Shown here piece after piece: positions 44,872-53,400 of a DNA stretch of 64,000 nt (position 1 is the first letter of the stretch; each line of letters starts with the position of its first letter). A program made the translations under genes and the position numbers. The DNA comes from Streptomyces alboflavus (GTDB lineage Bacteria > Actinomycetota > Actinomycetes > Streptomycetales > Streptomycetaceae), in assembly GCF_000716675.1 (NCBI RefSeq), contig NZ_JNXT01000029.1:55966-119965 (forward strand), in the 5' to 3' direction. Below the pieces are notes generated by a model that was not told the origin of the DNA, searched no databases, and was given only the letters and a program-made list of their open reading frames with translations.

Positions 44872-45926
44872 GTAGCCAAGAGAATCCAGAAGAGAACCTG
44901 CCCAGCGAGCAGGAATCCGCCCACGGCGCGGTAGCCGTGGCCGACGAGGCCGACCCGTTCGCGGACCCGGGGCTGCCGCCCCACGAGCACCGCGTCCAGG
45001 ACATCGACGAGCAGGCCGCCCGGCGCTCCGAGCGCACGGTCGCGCTCCTGTTCACGATCTCGATGCTGGCCACCGTGGCCTTCATCGCCTCGTTCGTGGC
45101 CTTCCCGGTCGACAAGAGCGTCTACATCTGGCCCATCGGCCACATCAGCGCGCTCAACTTCTCCCTGGGCATGACCCTCGGCATCGCGCTCTTCTGCATC
45201 GGCGCGGGCGCGGTCCACTGGGCCCGCACCCTGATGTCCGACGTAGAGGTCGCCGACGACCGGCACCCCATCGAGGCCGAGCCCGAGGTCAAGGCCAAGG
45301 TGATGGCGGACTTCGCGGCGGGCGCGAAGGAGTCCCAGCTCGGTCGGCGCAAGCTGATCCGCAACACCATGTTCGGCGCCCTCGCCATGGTCCCGCTGTC
45401 CGGTGTCGTCCTGCTGCGTGACCTCGGTCCGCTGCCGGAGGACAAGCTCCGGCACACCCTGTGGTCCAAGGGCAAGCTGCTCGTGAACATGAACACGAAC
45501 GAGCCGCTGCGCCCCTCGGACGTCCAGGTCGGTTCGCTCACCTTCGCCAAGCCCGAGGGCCTGGAGGAGCACGACCACGACTTCCAGACCCAGATCGCCA
45601 AGGCGGCCCTGATGATCGTCCGGATCCAGCCGGACAACATCAAGGACAAGCGCGAGCTGGAGTGGTCGCACGAGGGCGTCGTCGCGTATTCCAAGATCTG
45701 CACCCACGTGGGCTGCCCGATCTCCCTGTACGAGCAGCAGACGCACCACGCTCTCTGCCCGTGCCACCAGTCCACCTTCGACCTCTCCGACGGCGCCCGA
45801 GTCATCTTCGGCCCCGCCGGTCACGCCCTTCCGCAGTTGAAGATCGGCGTGAACGAGGAGGGCTACCTCGAGGCGCACGGCGACTTCGACGAGCCCGTCG
45901 GTCCTGCCTTCTGGGAGCGCGGATGA
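44868..45926 (+). CDS. qcrA: Rieske iron-sulfur subunit of the bc1 complex
   Basis: A 352-residue subunit, larger than the mitochondrial type. It has a long acidic N-terminal tail, three membrane helices (VALLFTISMLATVAFIASFV; HISALNFSLGMTLGIALF; NTMFGALAMVPLSGVVLL) and a Rieske domain whose [2Fe-2S] ligands are in CTHVGCPISLY and CPCHQSTFDLSDGARV. Three N-terminal helices are typical of actinobacterial QcrA. The ATG 44868 overlaps the qcrC stop, and the TGA at 45926 overlaps the qcrB ATG: a fully coupled operon. Confidence 0.96.
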   Translation: MSSQENPEENLPSEQESAHGAVAVADEADPFADPGLPPHEHRVQDIDEQAARRSERTVALLFTISMLATVAFIASFVAFPVDKSVYIWPIGHISALNFSLGMTLGIALFCIGAGAVHWARTLMSDVEVADDRHPIEAEPEVKAKVMADFAAGAKESQLGRRKLIRNTMFGALAMVPLSGVVLLRDLGPLPEDKLRHTLWSKGKLLVNMNTNEPLRPSDVQVGSLTFAKPEGLEEHDHDFQTQIAKAALMIVRIQPDNIKDKRELEWSHEGVVAYSKICTHVGCPISLYEQQTHHALCPCHQSTFDLSDGARVIFGPAGHALPQLKIGVNEEGYLEAHGDFDEPVGPAFWERG

Positions 45927-47575
45927 GCACCGAGAACACCACGGCGACAGAGGCCCCGGCCGCCGACTCACGCAAGAAGGCACCCGCGGGCGAGCGGGTC
46001 GCCGACTGGGCCGACGGCCGGCTGGGGATCTACTCCCTGGCCAAGGCCAACATGCGCAAGATCTTCCCGGACCACTGGTCCTTCATGCTCGGCGAGATCT
46101 GCCTCTACAGCTTCATCATCATCATCCTCACGGGTGTGTACCTGACGCTGTTCTTCCACCCGTCGATGAACGAGGTGGAGTACCACGGCAGCTACGTGCC
46201 CCTGCAGGGCCAGCTGATGTCCGAGGCGTTCAACTCGACCATGCACATCTCCTTCGATGTGCGCGGTGGTCTGCTGATCCGGCAGATCCACCACTGGGCG
46301 GCGCTGATCTTCCTCGCGGCCATGTTCGTGCACATGATGCGCGTCTTCTTCACGGGCGCCTTCCGCAAGCCGCGCGAGGTCAACTGGCTGTTCGGCTTCC
46401 TGCTGTTCGTCCTCGGCATGTTCACCGGCTTCACCGGTTACTCGCTCCCGGACGACCTGTTGTCGGGCACCGGTGTCCGCTTCATGCAGGGTGCCGTCCT
46501 GTCGGTGCCGATCGTCGGAACGTACCTCTCGATGTTCCTGTTCGGCGGGGAGTTCCCCGGCGGAGACTTCGTGGCGCGGTTCTACTCGGTCCACATCCTG
46601 CTGTTGCCGGGCATCATGCTCGGGCTCGTGGTGGCGCACCTGATCCTGGTCTTCTACCACAAGCACACGCAGTTCGCGGGCCCCGGCAAGACCAACAAGA
46701 ACGTCGTCGGCATGCCGCTGCTCCCGGTCTACATGGCCAAGGCCGGAGGCTTCTTCTTCCTGGTCTTCGGTGTCATCGCGGCCGTCTCGGCGATCGCCAC
46801 GATCAACCCGATCTGGGCTCTCGGGCCCTACCGCCCGGACCAGGTGTCCACCGGCGCTCAGCCCGACTGGTACATGGGCTTCTCCGAAGGCCTGATCCGT
46901 GTCATGCCGGGCTGGGAGATCAACCTCTGGGGTCACACGCTCGTCCTGGGTGTGTTCATCCCGTTGATCATCTTCCCGCTGGTCCTGGTGGCCATCGCGG
47001 TGTACCCGTTCATCGAGGCCTGGATCACCGGGGACAAGCGCGAGCACCACATCCTGGACCGCCCGCGCAACGCCCCGACCCGCACCGCCTTCGGTGTGGC
47101 CTGGATGACGTGGTACTTCGTCCTGCTCATCGGTGGTGGAAACGACCTGTGGGCCACGCACTTCCACCTGTCGATCAACGCGATCACCTGGTTCGTCCGG
47201 ATCTTCTTCTTCGCCGGACCGGTCATCGCGTTCATCGTCACCAAGCGGATCTGCCTCGGCCTCCAGCGCCGCGACAAGGACAAGGTGCTGCACGGACGCG
47301 AGTCCGGCATCATCAAGCGCCTGCCGCACGGTGAGTTCATCGAGGTGCACGAGCCGCTCAACAAGGAGCAGCTGCACACCCTGACCGCGCACGAGCAGTA
47401 CCAGCCGCTCGAACTCGGCCCGACGGTCGACGAGAACGGCGTGGAGCGCAAGGTCAAGGGTCCGCAGAAGCTGCGGGCGAAGCTCTCCAAGGGCTTCTAC
47501 GGCGAGGACAGCCAGATCCCGAAGCCCACCGCGGAGGAGTACAAGGAGATCACGAGCGGCCACGGCCACCACTGA
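45923..47575 (+). CDS. qcrB: Cytochrome b subunit of the bc1 complex
   Basis: A 550-residue membrane protein with eight or so helices carrying both b hemes: ligands in IRQIHHWAALIFLAAMFVHMMR and YSVHILLLPGIMLGLVVAHLILV. The Q-site signature PDWYMGFSEG replaces the PEWY of mitochondrial cytochrome b. The C-terminal extension after helix 8 (about 120 residues, ending KEITSGHGHH) is characteristic of actinobacterial QcrB. It oxidises menaquinol and feeds QcrA/QcrC. It ends the ctaE-qcrCAB unit, followed by a strong terminator. Confidence 0.97.
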   Translation: MSTENTTATEAPAADSRKKAPAGERVADWADGRLGIYSLAKANMRKIFPDHWSFMLGEICLYSFIIIILTGVYLTLFFHPSMNEVEYHGSYVPLQGQLMSEAFNSTMHISFDVRGGLLIRQIHHWAALIFLAAMFVHMMRVFFTGAFRKPREVNWLFGFLLFVLGMFTGFTGYSLPDDLLSGTGVRFMQGAVLSVPIVGTYLSMFLFGGEFPGGDFVARFYSVHILLLPGIMLGLVVAHLILVFYHKHTQFAGPGKTNKNVVGMPLLPVYMAKAGGFFFLVFGVIAAVSAIATINPIWALGPYRPDQVSTGAQPDWYMGFSEGLIRVMPGWEINLWGHTLVLGVFIPLIIFPLVLVAIAVYPFIEAWITGDKREHHILDRPRNAPTRTAFGVAWMTWYFVLLIGGGNDLWATHFHLSINAITWFVRIFFFAGPVIAFIVTKRICLGLQRRDKDKVLHGRESGIIKRLPHGEFIEVHEPLNKEQLHTLTAHEQYQPLELGPTVDENGVERKVKGPQKLRAKLSKGFYGEDSQIPKPTAEEYKEITSGHGHH

Positions 47576-47622
47576 TCACCTGAGCGCCCTGTGAGGCGCT
47601 GACCCGAAGGTCGCCACGGCAG

Positions 47623-47651
47623 GAGCCCCGTCCAGAGCATGGACGGGGCTC
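47623..47651 (+). terminator. Intrinsic terminator of the ctaE-qcrCAB operon
   Basis: A 12-bp perfect stem (GAGCCCCGTCCA at 47623-47634 with 47640-47651), 5-nt loop GAGCA, then TTTGCC; flanking GGCA/TGCC can extend the stem. It lies 48 bp after the qcrB stop. Confidence 0.85.
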
Positions 47652-47732
47652 TTTGCCGTCCTGGGGGCTGGATAGGGTGGACCCACCCCAAGAAGGCTTG
47701 GGATGTCTTCGTCTACGAACCCAGGAGCGGCC

Positions 47733-48797
47733 ATGAGCGCTGTGACCCCCGCAGGAGGCGACACCGCGGCGGCCCGTTCCTGGCCCGACGTACTGAACGG
47801 GCTGCTCGACGGGCGCGACCAGAGCGCGGACGACACGGCCTGGGCCATGGACCGCATCATGAGCGGCGAGGCCACGGACGCGCAGATCGCGGGCTTCGCG
47901 GTGGCGCTGCGCGCCAAGGGCGAGACCGTCGAGGAGATCTCCGGCCTGGTCCGCACGATGTACGAGCACGCCCACGTCATCGATGTGCCCGGGCCGAGCG
48001 TCGACATCGTCGGCACCGGCGGCGACGGCGCCAAGACCGTGAACATCTCCACCATGTCGGCGATCGTCGTCGCCGGGACCGGCGCGAAGGTCGTCAAGCA
48101 CGGCAACCGCGCGGCGTCCTCCGCGAGCGGCGCCTCCGACGTCCTGGAGAAGCTCGGCGTGAACCTGGAGCTGACCCCCCGACGGGTGCGGGAGGTCGCC
48201 GAGGAGGCCGGGATCACCTTCTGCTTCGCGGTGAAGTTCCACCCCGCGCTGCGGCACGTGGCGCCCGCGCGGCGCGAGCTGGGCATCCGGACCACGTTCA
48301 ACTTCCTCGGCCCGCTCACCAACCCGGCCAAGGTGCGGGCGCAGGCCACCGGCGTCGCCGACGCGCGGATGGCGCCGATCCTCGCCGGCGTCCTCGCCGA
48401 GCGCGGCTCCTCGGCGCTCGTCTTCCGCGGTGACGACGGGCTCGACGAGCTGACGACGACGGCCACCTCGCGGGTGTGGGTGGTCCGGGACGGGAGCGTC
48501 CACGAGGAGGCCTTCGACCCCCGGGACGTCGGCATCGACCTGGTCCCGGTCGAGGCGCTGCGGGGCGCCGACGCCTCGTACAACGCGGAGGTGGCGCGGC
48601 GGCTTCTGGACGGGGAGAAAGGTCCCGTGCGGGATGCTGTGCTGTTGAACTCGGCGGCGGCGCTGGTCGCCCTGGCGCCGGGGGAGGGGGCGCTCTCCGA
48701 GCAGATCCGGGCCGGGATGGCCGAGGCGGCCGAGGCCATCGACTCCGGGGCGGCGAGGGCCGCGCTGGCGCGCTGGGTCACGGCCAGTAACAGCTGA
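47733..48797 (+). CDS. trpD: Anthranilate phosphoribosyltransferase
   Basis: A 354-residue enzyme that joins anthranilate and PRPP in tryptophan synthesis. PRPP site motifs are [18 protein letters not shown] and [33 protein letters not shown] and [13 protein letters not shown] are later family signatures. The ATG 47733 has AGGAG 8 bases upstream, whereas the in-frame ATG at 47703 has none and adds ten unconserved residues. No other trp gene is nearby, as in other Streptomyces with scattered trp genes. It is followed at once by a 31-bp inverted-repeat element with an internal terminator. Confidence 0.95.
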   Translation: MSAVTPAGGDTAAARSWPDVLNGLLDGRDQSADDTAWAMDRIMSGEATDAQIAGFAVALRAKGETVEEISGLVRTMYEHAHVIDVPGPSVDIVGTGGDGAKTVNISTMSAIVVAGTGAKVVKHGNRAASSASGASDVLEKLGVNLELTPRRVREVAEEAGITFCFAVKFHPALRHVAPARRELGIRTTFNFLGPLTNPAKVRAQATGVADARMAPILAGVLAERGSSALVFRGDDGLDELTTTATSRVWVVRDGSVHEEAFDPRDVGIDLVPVEALRGADASYNAEVARRLLDGEKGPVRDAVLLNSAAALVALAPGEGALSEQIRAGMAEAAEAIDSGAARAALARWVTASNS

Positions 48798-48931
48798 GCC
48801 CCGTAAGGGGCGCGGGGAACTGCGCGACCAGCCACGAAAAAGCCGCAGACGCATCTGCTGAGTACTGAGCAGACGCGTCTGCGGCTTTTCGCGCGCTGAG
48901 CGCGCAGTTCCCCGCGCCCCTTACGGGGCTC
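48796..48931. repeat. 136-bp element with 31-bp perfect terminal inverted repeats
   Basis: The left arm 48796-48826 and right arm 48901-48931 are exact complements over 31 bases and enclose a second, nested hairpin. The left arm starts at the trpD stop codon. The arms match the solo half-copy at 38045-38074 and the dispersed GC-rich repeat known from Streptomyces intergenic regions. Both orientations read through as a very stable RNA structure, so it may protect 3' ends or stop transcription. Confidence 0.9.
48838..48889 (+). terminator. trpD terminator nested in the inverted-repeat element
   Basis: A perfect 15-bp stem AAAAGCCGCAGACGC (48838-48852) pairs with 48875-48889; an inner TCTGCT / AGCAGA stem (48854-48859, 48868-48873) extends it. 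The right arm ends in CTTTTC, a short U-tract, so it resembles a classical intrinsic terminator in both directions. Confidence 0.85.
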
Positions 48932-48992
48932 GGCAGTCCGGATCGTGGACCTCGGTGTTGCGTGCCCTGGGGCGTATGGCAGGATGCTCCCA

Positions 48993-49108
48993 GGTCATGA
49001 GCGACAGCGACCAGGCCCCGGCCCGCTGTCCGGCAACCCTCCGTCCGTGGCGGGGTGCCCCGGGTGAAGACCAGGCGGTGGACAGCAAGGTTCGCCGCAA
49101 GCGCGGAC
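48993..49108 (+). promoter_or_regulatory. SAM-IV-type riboswitch
   Basis: The sequence matches the actinobacterial SAM-IV consensus as I know it: GGTCATGAGCG pairs with GTGAAGACC (P1: GGTC 48993-48996 with GACC 49069-49072); GACAGCG (49003-49009) pairs with CGCTGTC (49024-49030) as P2; the P2 loop GGCCCCGGCC can form the pseudoknot; CCGGCAACCCTCC and GGCGGGGTGCCCCGGG are the diagnostic core. The downstream GGCGGTGGACAGCAAGGTTCGCC (described by its ends GGCGG and TTCGCC) fits the extra SAM-IV stem. It precedes a class V aminotransferase linked to sulfur metabolism. S-adenosylmethionine binding would lower downstream expression. The exact 3' limit is estimated. Confidence 0.88.
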
Positions 49109-49151
49109 CCCTTCTGAACCCTGGGGTCCTGGTCCTCAAGGGAGCAGTCTC

Positions 49152-49172
49152 GTGAGCAAGCGAATGCGATAG
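49152..49172 (+). CDS. Six-codon leader ORF (MSKRMR) after the SAM-IV riboswitch
   Basis: GTG AGC AAG CGA ATG CGA TAG. It has a good ribosome site, AAGGGAG, 9-14 bases upstream. Its stop codon's last base is the first base of the following terminator stem, so a ribosome at the stop would sit on the terminator. A segment CCCTT (49109-49113) can pair with the ribosome site AAGGG (49138-49142), competing with the hairpin GGACCCC/GGGGTCC (49105-49111, 49123-49129). That such a peptide is made is inferred, not shown. Confidence 0.55.
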   Translation: MSKRMR

Positions 49173-49190
49173 GGCGTCGACGCCCCTTTT
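49172..49190 (+). terminator. Intrinsic terminator in the riboswitch leader
   Basis: GGGCGTCGACGCCC (49172-49185) is a perfect palindrome forming a 5-bp GC stem with a TCGA loop, followed by CTTTT. It lies about 80 bp before the aminotransferase start and directly after the leader ORF, so it is placed to attenuate the operon. Confidence 0.75.
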
Positions 49191-49272
49191 CCGCGTACCC
49201 ATTTCACCTTTTCCTGAGCCGTCGACCGACGTCCGGCCCAGTGATCTCGCCTGCCTCTTACGGGAGTTCGCC

Positions 49273-50694
49273 ATGTCTGCCACCCCTGCTACCACCGTGT
49301 CCGCCGAGCCCACCGACTCCGCCGACCCCTGCTGTGCCGCCCCGCTGCCCGTCCTCGGCCGCGACGTCACCGTCCCCCTCGTCACCGGCGGCGAGGTGAC
49401 CTACGCCGCGCTCGACTACGCCGCCAGCGCCCCGGCCCTGCAGCGGGTCTGGGACGACGTGGCCGCGTACGCGCCGTACTACGGGAGCGTGCACCGCGGC
49501 GCCGGATACCTGTCGCAGCTGTCGACCGACCTGTTCGAGAACGCGCGGAAGACCGTCGCCGAGTTCCTGGGCTGCCGCGAGGGCGACCAGGTGGTGTTCA
49601 CGCGGTCGACCACCGACTCCCTGAACCTGCTCGCCGCCGCCCTGCCCGCCGACTGCCAGGTCTTCGTGTTCGAGACCGAGCACCACGCCTCGCTGCTGCC
49701 CTGGCGCGACGCCCGCGTCACCTACCTCGACGCCCCCCGCACCCACGACGAGGCCGTCCACACCCTGGAGCGCGCCCTCGCCGACCGCCACCCCTATGGC
49801 CCCGCCCTGGTGTGCGTCACCGGCGCATCGAACGTCACCGGCGAGCTGTGGCCGGTGCGCGAGCTGGCCGCCGCCGCGCACGCGCACGGCGCCCGCATCG
49901 TCCTCGACGCCGCCCAGTTGGCGCCCCACCACCCCGTGGACGTACGGGATCTTGACGTCGACTGGATCGCCTTCTCCGGGCACAAGCTGTACGCGCCCTT
50001 CGGCTCCGGAGTGCTCGCCGGGCGGGCCGACTGGCTCCAGGCGGCCGAGCCGTACCTCGCCGGTGGCGGCGCCTCGCGGAAGGTCGCGCGGCGCGCCGAC
50101 GGGGGAGTGGACGTCGAGTGGCACGACACGGCCGCCCGGCACGAGGCCGGCTCGCCCAACGTCATCGGCGCCTACTCCATCGCCTCGGCCTGCAAGGCCC
50201 TGGCGGAGGCCGGGTTCGACGCGCTCGTGGCGCGGGAGCGGCAGCTGATCGCGACGGTCACCGAAGGGCTCGCCGCGGTGCCGCAGGTGCGGGTGCTCTC
50301 CCTGTTCGGGGACGACGCGCCGCGCGTGGGCGTCATCTCCTTCGTCGTCGACGGCTGGAACAGCTCGCACTTCGCGGCCGCCCTGTCCGCCGAGTACGGC
50401 ATCGGGGTGCGCGACGGCCTCTTCTGCGCCCACCCCCTCGTGCGCACCCTGCTCGGCGGCGCCCCCGACGAGCCCGGCGAGTGCGGCGCCCCCGAGGCCG
50501 CGCCCGGCGAGCGGTCCCTGAACGCGATCCGGGTGAGCTTCGGCGCGGGCACCCCCGACGAGCACGTGGAGCGCTTCGTGCGCGCCGTCCGCGAGCTGGT
50601 GACCGAGGGGGCGCGCTGGAACTACCGCACGGAGGACGGGCGTTGCGTGCCGGACACCGGCACCGAGGCCGCCGCCGAGGCCACGGCCGCCTGA
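49273..50694 (+). CDS. Class V PLP-dependent aminotransferase (SufS/CsdA-like), SAM-riboswitch controlled
   Basis: A 473-residue PLP enzyme. The domain starts near residue 45 (TYAALDYAASAPALQRV), with FTRSTTDSLNLLAAALP, FETEHHASLLPW, IVLDAAQLAPHHPVD and the PLP lysine in WIAFSGHKLYAPFGSGVLAG. The C-terminal half has VRDGLFCAHPLVRTLLGG, where a Cys is near the position used by desulfurases, and IRVSFGAGTPDEHVERF. It is probably a cysteine desulfurase or cysteine/selenocysteine lyase; the SAM-IV leader fits a role in sulfur supply. ATG 49273 has ACGGGAG upstream. The 3' end overlaps the convergent glycerate kinase gene by 73 bp. It is distinct from the fusion at 36633-38012. Confidence 0.9.
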   Translation: MSATPATTVSAEPTDSADPCCAAPLPVLGRDVTVPLVTGGEVTYAALDYAASAPALQRVWDDVAAYAPYYGSVHRGAGYLSQLSTDLFENARKTVAEFLGCREGDQVVFTRSTTDSLNLLAAALPADCQVFVFETEHHASLLPWRDARVTYLDAPRTHDEAVHTLERALADRHPYGPALVCVTGASNVTGELWPVRELAAAAHAHGARIVLDAAQLAPHHPVDVRDLDVDWIAFSGHKLYAPFGSGVLAGRADWLQAAEPYLAGGGASRKVARRADGGVDVEWHDTAARHEAGSPNVIGAYSIASACKALAEAGFDALVARERQLIATVTEGLAAVPQVRVLSLFGDDAPRVGVISFVVDGWNSSHFAAALSAEYGIGVRDGLFCAHPLVRTLLGGAPDEPGECGAPEAAPGERSLNAIRVSFGAGTPDEHVERFVRAVRELVTEGARWNYRTEDGRCVPDTGTEAAAEATAA

Positions 50695-51845
50695 CGGCGC
50701 AGCCGGGACCCCAGGACGATCATGCGCAGGGCGCGCTCCGTCGCGTCCGTCAGGAACTCGCCGCCCCGGCTCAGCGCCTCCGGGAGCGACACCGGGGCGG
50801 GCAGGATCGCGCTGTAGGCGTCCACGCCGAGATCGCGCACCGCGTGCGCCCCGTCCCCGATGGTGCCCGCGAGCACCAGGACGGGCCGCCCGAACCGCTT
50901 GGCGCGCCGGGCCACCTCGGCCGGGACCTTGCCGCGCGGCGTCTGGTGGTCAAGGGCGCCCTCGGCGGTGACGACCAGGTCGGCGCGGGCCAGGCGGGCG
51001 TCCAGGTCCAGATGGTCCAGGAGCACGTCGAAGCGGGGCAGGAGCTCGGCGCCGAGTGCGGCGAGCCCCGCGCCGAGGCCTCCGGAGGCGCCGGTCCCGA
51101 CGCCCTTGTAGAGGTCGGCCGTGACCTTCAGGTCGCGGGTCAGGACGTACGCCCAGTGTTCGAGGCCCGCCGCGAGCTGCTCGACCTGCGCGGGGGTCGC
51201 GCCCTTCTGCGGGCCGAAGACGCGGGCCACGCCGTGCTCGCCGCACAGGACGTTGTGCGGGTTGCAGGCGACGAGCAGCTCGGTGTCCGCGAGGCGCGGG
51301 TCGAGGCCGCTGGTGTCGATGTGGTGCAGCCGCATCAGCTCCCGGCCGCCGCGCGGCAGTTCCCAGCCGTCCTCGTCCAGGAGCCGGGCGCCGAGGGCCT
51401 GCAGCGCCCCCGCACCCCCGTCCGACGTGCCCGAGTCGCCGCAGCCCACCAGGATGCGCCGGGCACCGGCGTCGAGGGCGGCGCGGATCAGCTCGCCCAC
51501 GCCGTACGTGGTGGTGGCGCCCGGGTCGCGCAGGTCCCGCGGGACCAGGCTGAGGCCGGCCGCCGCGGCCATCTCGACGACGGCGGTGCCGGAGCCGAGG
51601 AGCGCGAAGTGGGTGCCGATGCGCTCGCCCACGGGGCCCGTCGCGGGCAGCGCCACCAGACGGCCCCCGGTCGCGGCGGCCAGCGCCTGCGCGGTGCCCT
51701 CGCCGCCGTCGACCAGCGGGATCAGGTCGATCTCCGCGTCCGGCACGACGCGCCGCACCCCGGCGGCGATGGCCTCCGCCACGGACTGGGCGGACAGGGA
51801 CTCCTTGAAGCCGCTGGGCGCGACGGCGAAACGGGTCAGGGGCAT
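50622..51845 (-). CDS. Glycerate kinase
   Basis: A 407-residue GarK/GlxK-type kinase that phosphorylates glycerate. Family signatures are VAPSGFKESLSAQSVAEAIA at the N-terminus, LVDGGEGTAQALAAATGG, VGCGDSGTSDGGAGALQALG, VACNPHNVLCGEHGVARVFGPQKGATP and VVTAEGALDHQTPRGKVPAEVA. Whether it makes 2- or 3-phosphoglycerate cannot be decided here. It starts 49 bp after the SLC13 permease gene on the same strand, suggesting an operon in which the permease imports an organic acid. The C-terminal 25 codons overlap the convergent aminotransferase gene. Confidence 0.94.
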   Translation of the reverse strand: MPLTRFAVAPSGFKESLSAQSVAEAIAAGVRRVVPDAEIDLIPLVDGGEGTAQALAAATGGRLVALPATGPVGERIGTHFALLGSGTAVVEMAAAAGLSLVPRDLRDPGATTTYGVGELIRAALDAGARRILVGCGDSGTSDGGAGALQALGARLLDEDGWELPRGGRELMRLHHIDTSGLDPRLADTELLVACNPHNVLCGEHGVARVFGPQKGATPAQVEQLAAGLEHWAYVLTRDLKVTADLYKGVGTGASGGLGAGLAALGAELLPRFDVLLDHLDLDARLARADLVVTAEGALDHQTPRGKVPAEVARRAKRFGRPVLVLAGTIGDGAHAVRDLGVDAYSAILPAPVSLPEALSRGGEFLTDATERALRMIVLGSRLRRQAAVASAAASVPVSGTQRPSSVR

Positions 51846-51893
51846 GGACGTACTCCTTGAGTGGCGTGGACGGGCGGGCGGGCCAAGGGGGGC

Positions 51894-53309
51894 TCAGCGG
51901 ACGACGGGCACGCCGAGCAGCGGCCACACCGCGAGGGCGAAAAGGAGGACCAGCGCGGCCGTCAGGGGCGCCAGGACGGCGGACAGGCGCAGCAGGTCGC
52001 GCGGGGTGTAGGTGGGCGTGCCGGGTATTTCGGCGAAGAGCGTCACCGGCTTCGCGGACGCGGGCAGCGTGTGGCAGAAGCCGGCGGCCGCCGTGGACGC
52101 GAGCGCCGCCGCGACCGGGTTCACGCCCGCGCCCACGGCCGCCGCGACCACCAGCGGCACCAGGACGGACGAGCGGGCCGAGCGGGACTGGAGCACCAGG
52201 TGCGCCGCCGTGCTGATCACGATGACGGCGGCCAGGAACAGCCCCGGCGGCAGGTCCACCGGAAGCCCCGACACCAGCCACTTCGCCGCGCCCGAGTCGG
52301 CGAGCGCCACCCCCATGGCCATCGTCGCCGCCATGAACAGCAGCAGCGCCCACGGCACGGTCTTCAGGGCGTCCTTCAGGCGTACGGTGCCGAGCGCGGG
52401 CGAGGACGCGACGACCGCGCCGATCAGCGCGACCACGGCGGGCGGCACCTGGTGCAGGGGCTCGCTGCACCACAGGGCGACGACGGTGGCGAGGAGCAGG
52501 GCGCAGCGCGTCTCGGCGGGCTCCCAGGGGCCGGTGACGGGGTGTTCGCTGTGCTCCTGGATCTGCTCGGCGGTGATGTGGACGGAGCCCGTGCGGTCGG
52601 CGCGGCGGGTCGTCGTCCACAGCACGGCCTCGGCCGCCAGGTGCGAGGACGCTATGGCCAGCGGCAGGCCGAGCAGCAGCCACTGGGTGAAGCCGATGCG
52701 TTCACCGGTGGCCTCCCACAGGACCGACACGGTGATCAGGTGCGCGCCCGCGCCGATCAGGGTCGCGACGGCGGACAGCAGGATCACGGTGGGGAACAGC
52801 AGCGCCAGCATCACCACGAGCCGTTTGCGGTCGGCGAGGACCTTGGCGAGCGCGAGGAAGACGGGCAGCGCGAGCGCGGCCCGCCCGGAGGTGGCGGGCA
52901 CCGCGAAGGCCGTGACGACGAGCGCGGCGGTCGTCAGATGCGTCAACTGCCGTACGCTGCGGGCCCCGCTGACCAGGAACGCCGCCGCCCGCCCCGCGAG
53001 CCCGCTGCGCGCCACGGCGGCGGCGAGCACGAACGCGCAGATCAGCAGCCACACCGTCTCGTCGCCGAGGGTTCCGAAGAGGGTGTCGCTGCTGATCACG
53101 CCGGTGGCGGTGAGGGCGAGGCCCGCGCCGAGCGCGATGTACGTGTCGTCGATCGGCGTGCCGATCCAGGCGCAGGTGGCCAGGGCGAAGACGGCGAGGG
53201 TGAGGCGGGCGTCACCGCTCAGGCCGGGGAAGTTGCCGGGGACGACGAGGAGCGCGCACAGGCTGAGGGCCAGGCAGAGCAGGATCGTTTGCCGCAGGGT
53301 CAGGGTCAC
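51894..53309 (-). CDS. SLC13/DASS family anion (carboxylate) permease
   Basis: A 471-residue transporter with 11-13 membrane helices. The pattern matches the CitT/DASS group: repeated hairpin regions around VWLLICAFVLAAAVARSGLAGR (with Ser-Gly-Leu) and LLLFMAATMAMGVALADSGAAKWLV, and GFCHTLPASAKPVTLFAEIPG near the C-terminus where SNT-type signatures usually occur. A carboxylate substrate is likely, and the adjoining glycerate kinase suggests glycerate or a related acid, though the Na+ signature is weak. A 16-bp motif shared with another promoter lies 35 bp upstream of the start. Confidence 0.87.
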   Translation of the reverse strand: MTLTLRQTILLCLALSLCALLVVPGNFPGLSGDARLTLAVFALATCAWIGTPIDDTYIALGAGLALTATGVISSDTLFGTLGDETVWLLICAFVLAAAVARSGLAGRAAAFLVSGARSVRQLTHLTTAALVVTAFAVPATSGRAALALPVFLALAKVLADRKRLVVMLALLFPTVILLSAVATLIGAGAHLITVSVLWEATGERIGFTQWLLLGLPLAIASSHLAAEAVLWTTTRRADRTGSVHITAEQIQEHSEHPVTGPWEPAETRCALLLATVVALWCSEPLHQVPPAVVALIGAVVASSPALGTVRLKDALKTVPWALLLFMAATMAMGVALADSGAAKWLVSGLPVDLPPGLFLAAVIVISTAAHLVLQSRSARSSVLVPLVVAAAVGAGVNPVAAALASTAAAGFCHTLPASAKPVTLFAEIPGTPTYTPRDLLRLSAVLAPLTAALVLLFALAVWPLLGVPVVR

Positions 53310-53343
53310 GGCAGTCAGCGTCTCGGTGCGCCGTGAGTCCCCA

Positions 53344-53359
53344 ATGAGCCGAAGATGAA
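53344..53359 (-). promoter_or_regulatory. Shared 16-bp motif upstream of the SLC13 permease
   Basis: On the minus strand it reads TTCATCTTCGGCTCAT, ending 35 bp from the start codon. The same motif with one difference is at 55934-55949, 36 bp before another start. It contains TCAT repeated with an 11-bp period, the layout of OmpR-family sites, and the OmpR-type regulator is encoded between the two copies. Confidence 0.6.
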
Positions 53360-53400
53360 AGGAACTTCACCGGCGATCCCGCACCCGGGTCCCGCCGAGG

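Noticed and set aside
48796..48931. Insertion sequence remnant
   Set aside because: The 31-bp inverted ends enclose only a terminator; there is no transposase and no target-site duplication could be seen.
48955..49155. A 66-codon open frame through the SAM-IV region
   Set aside because: The sequence is explained base by base by the riboswitch structure, and the frame has no ribosome site or similarity.
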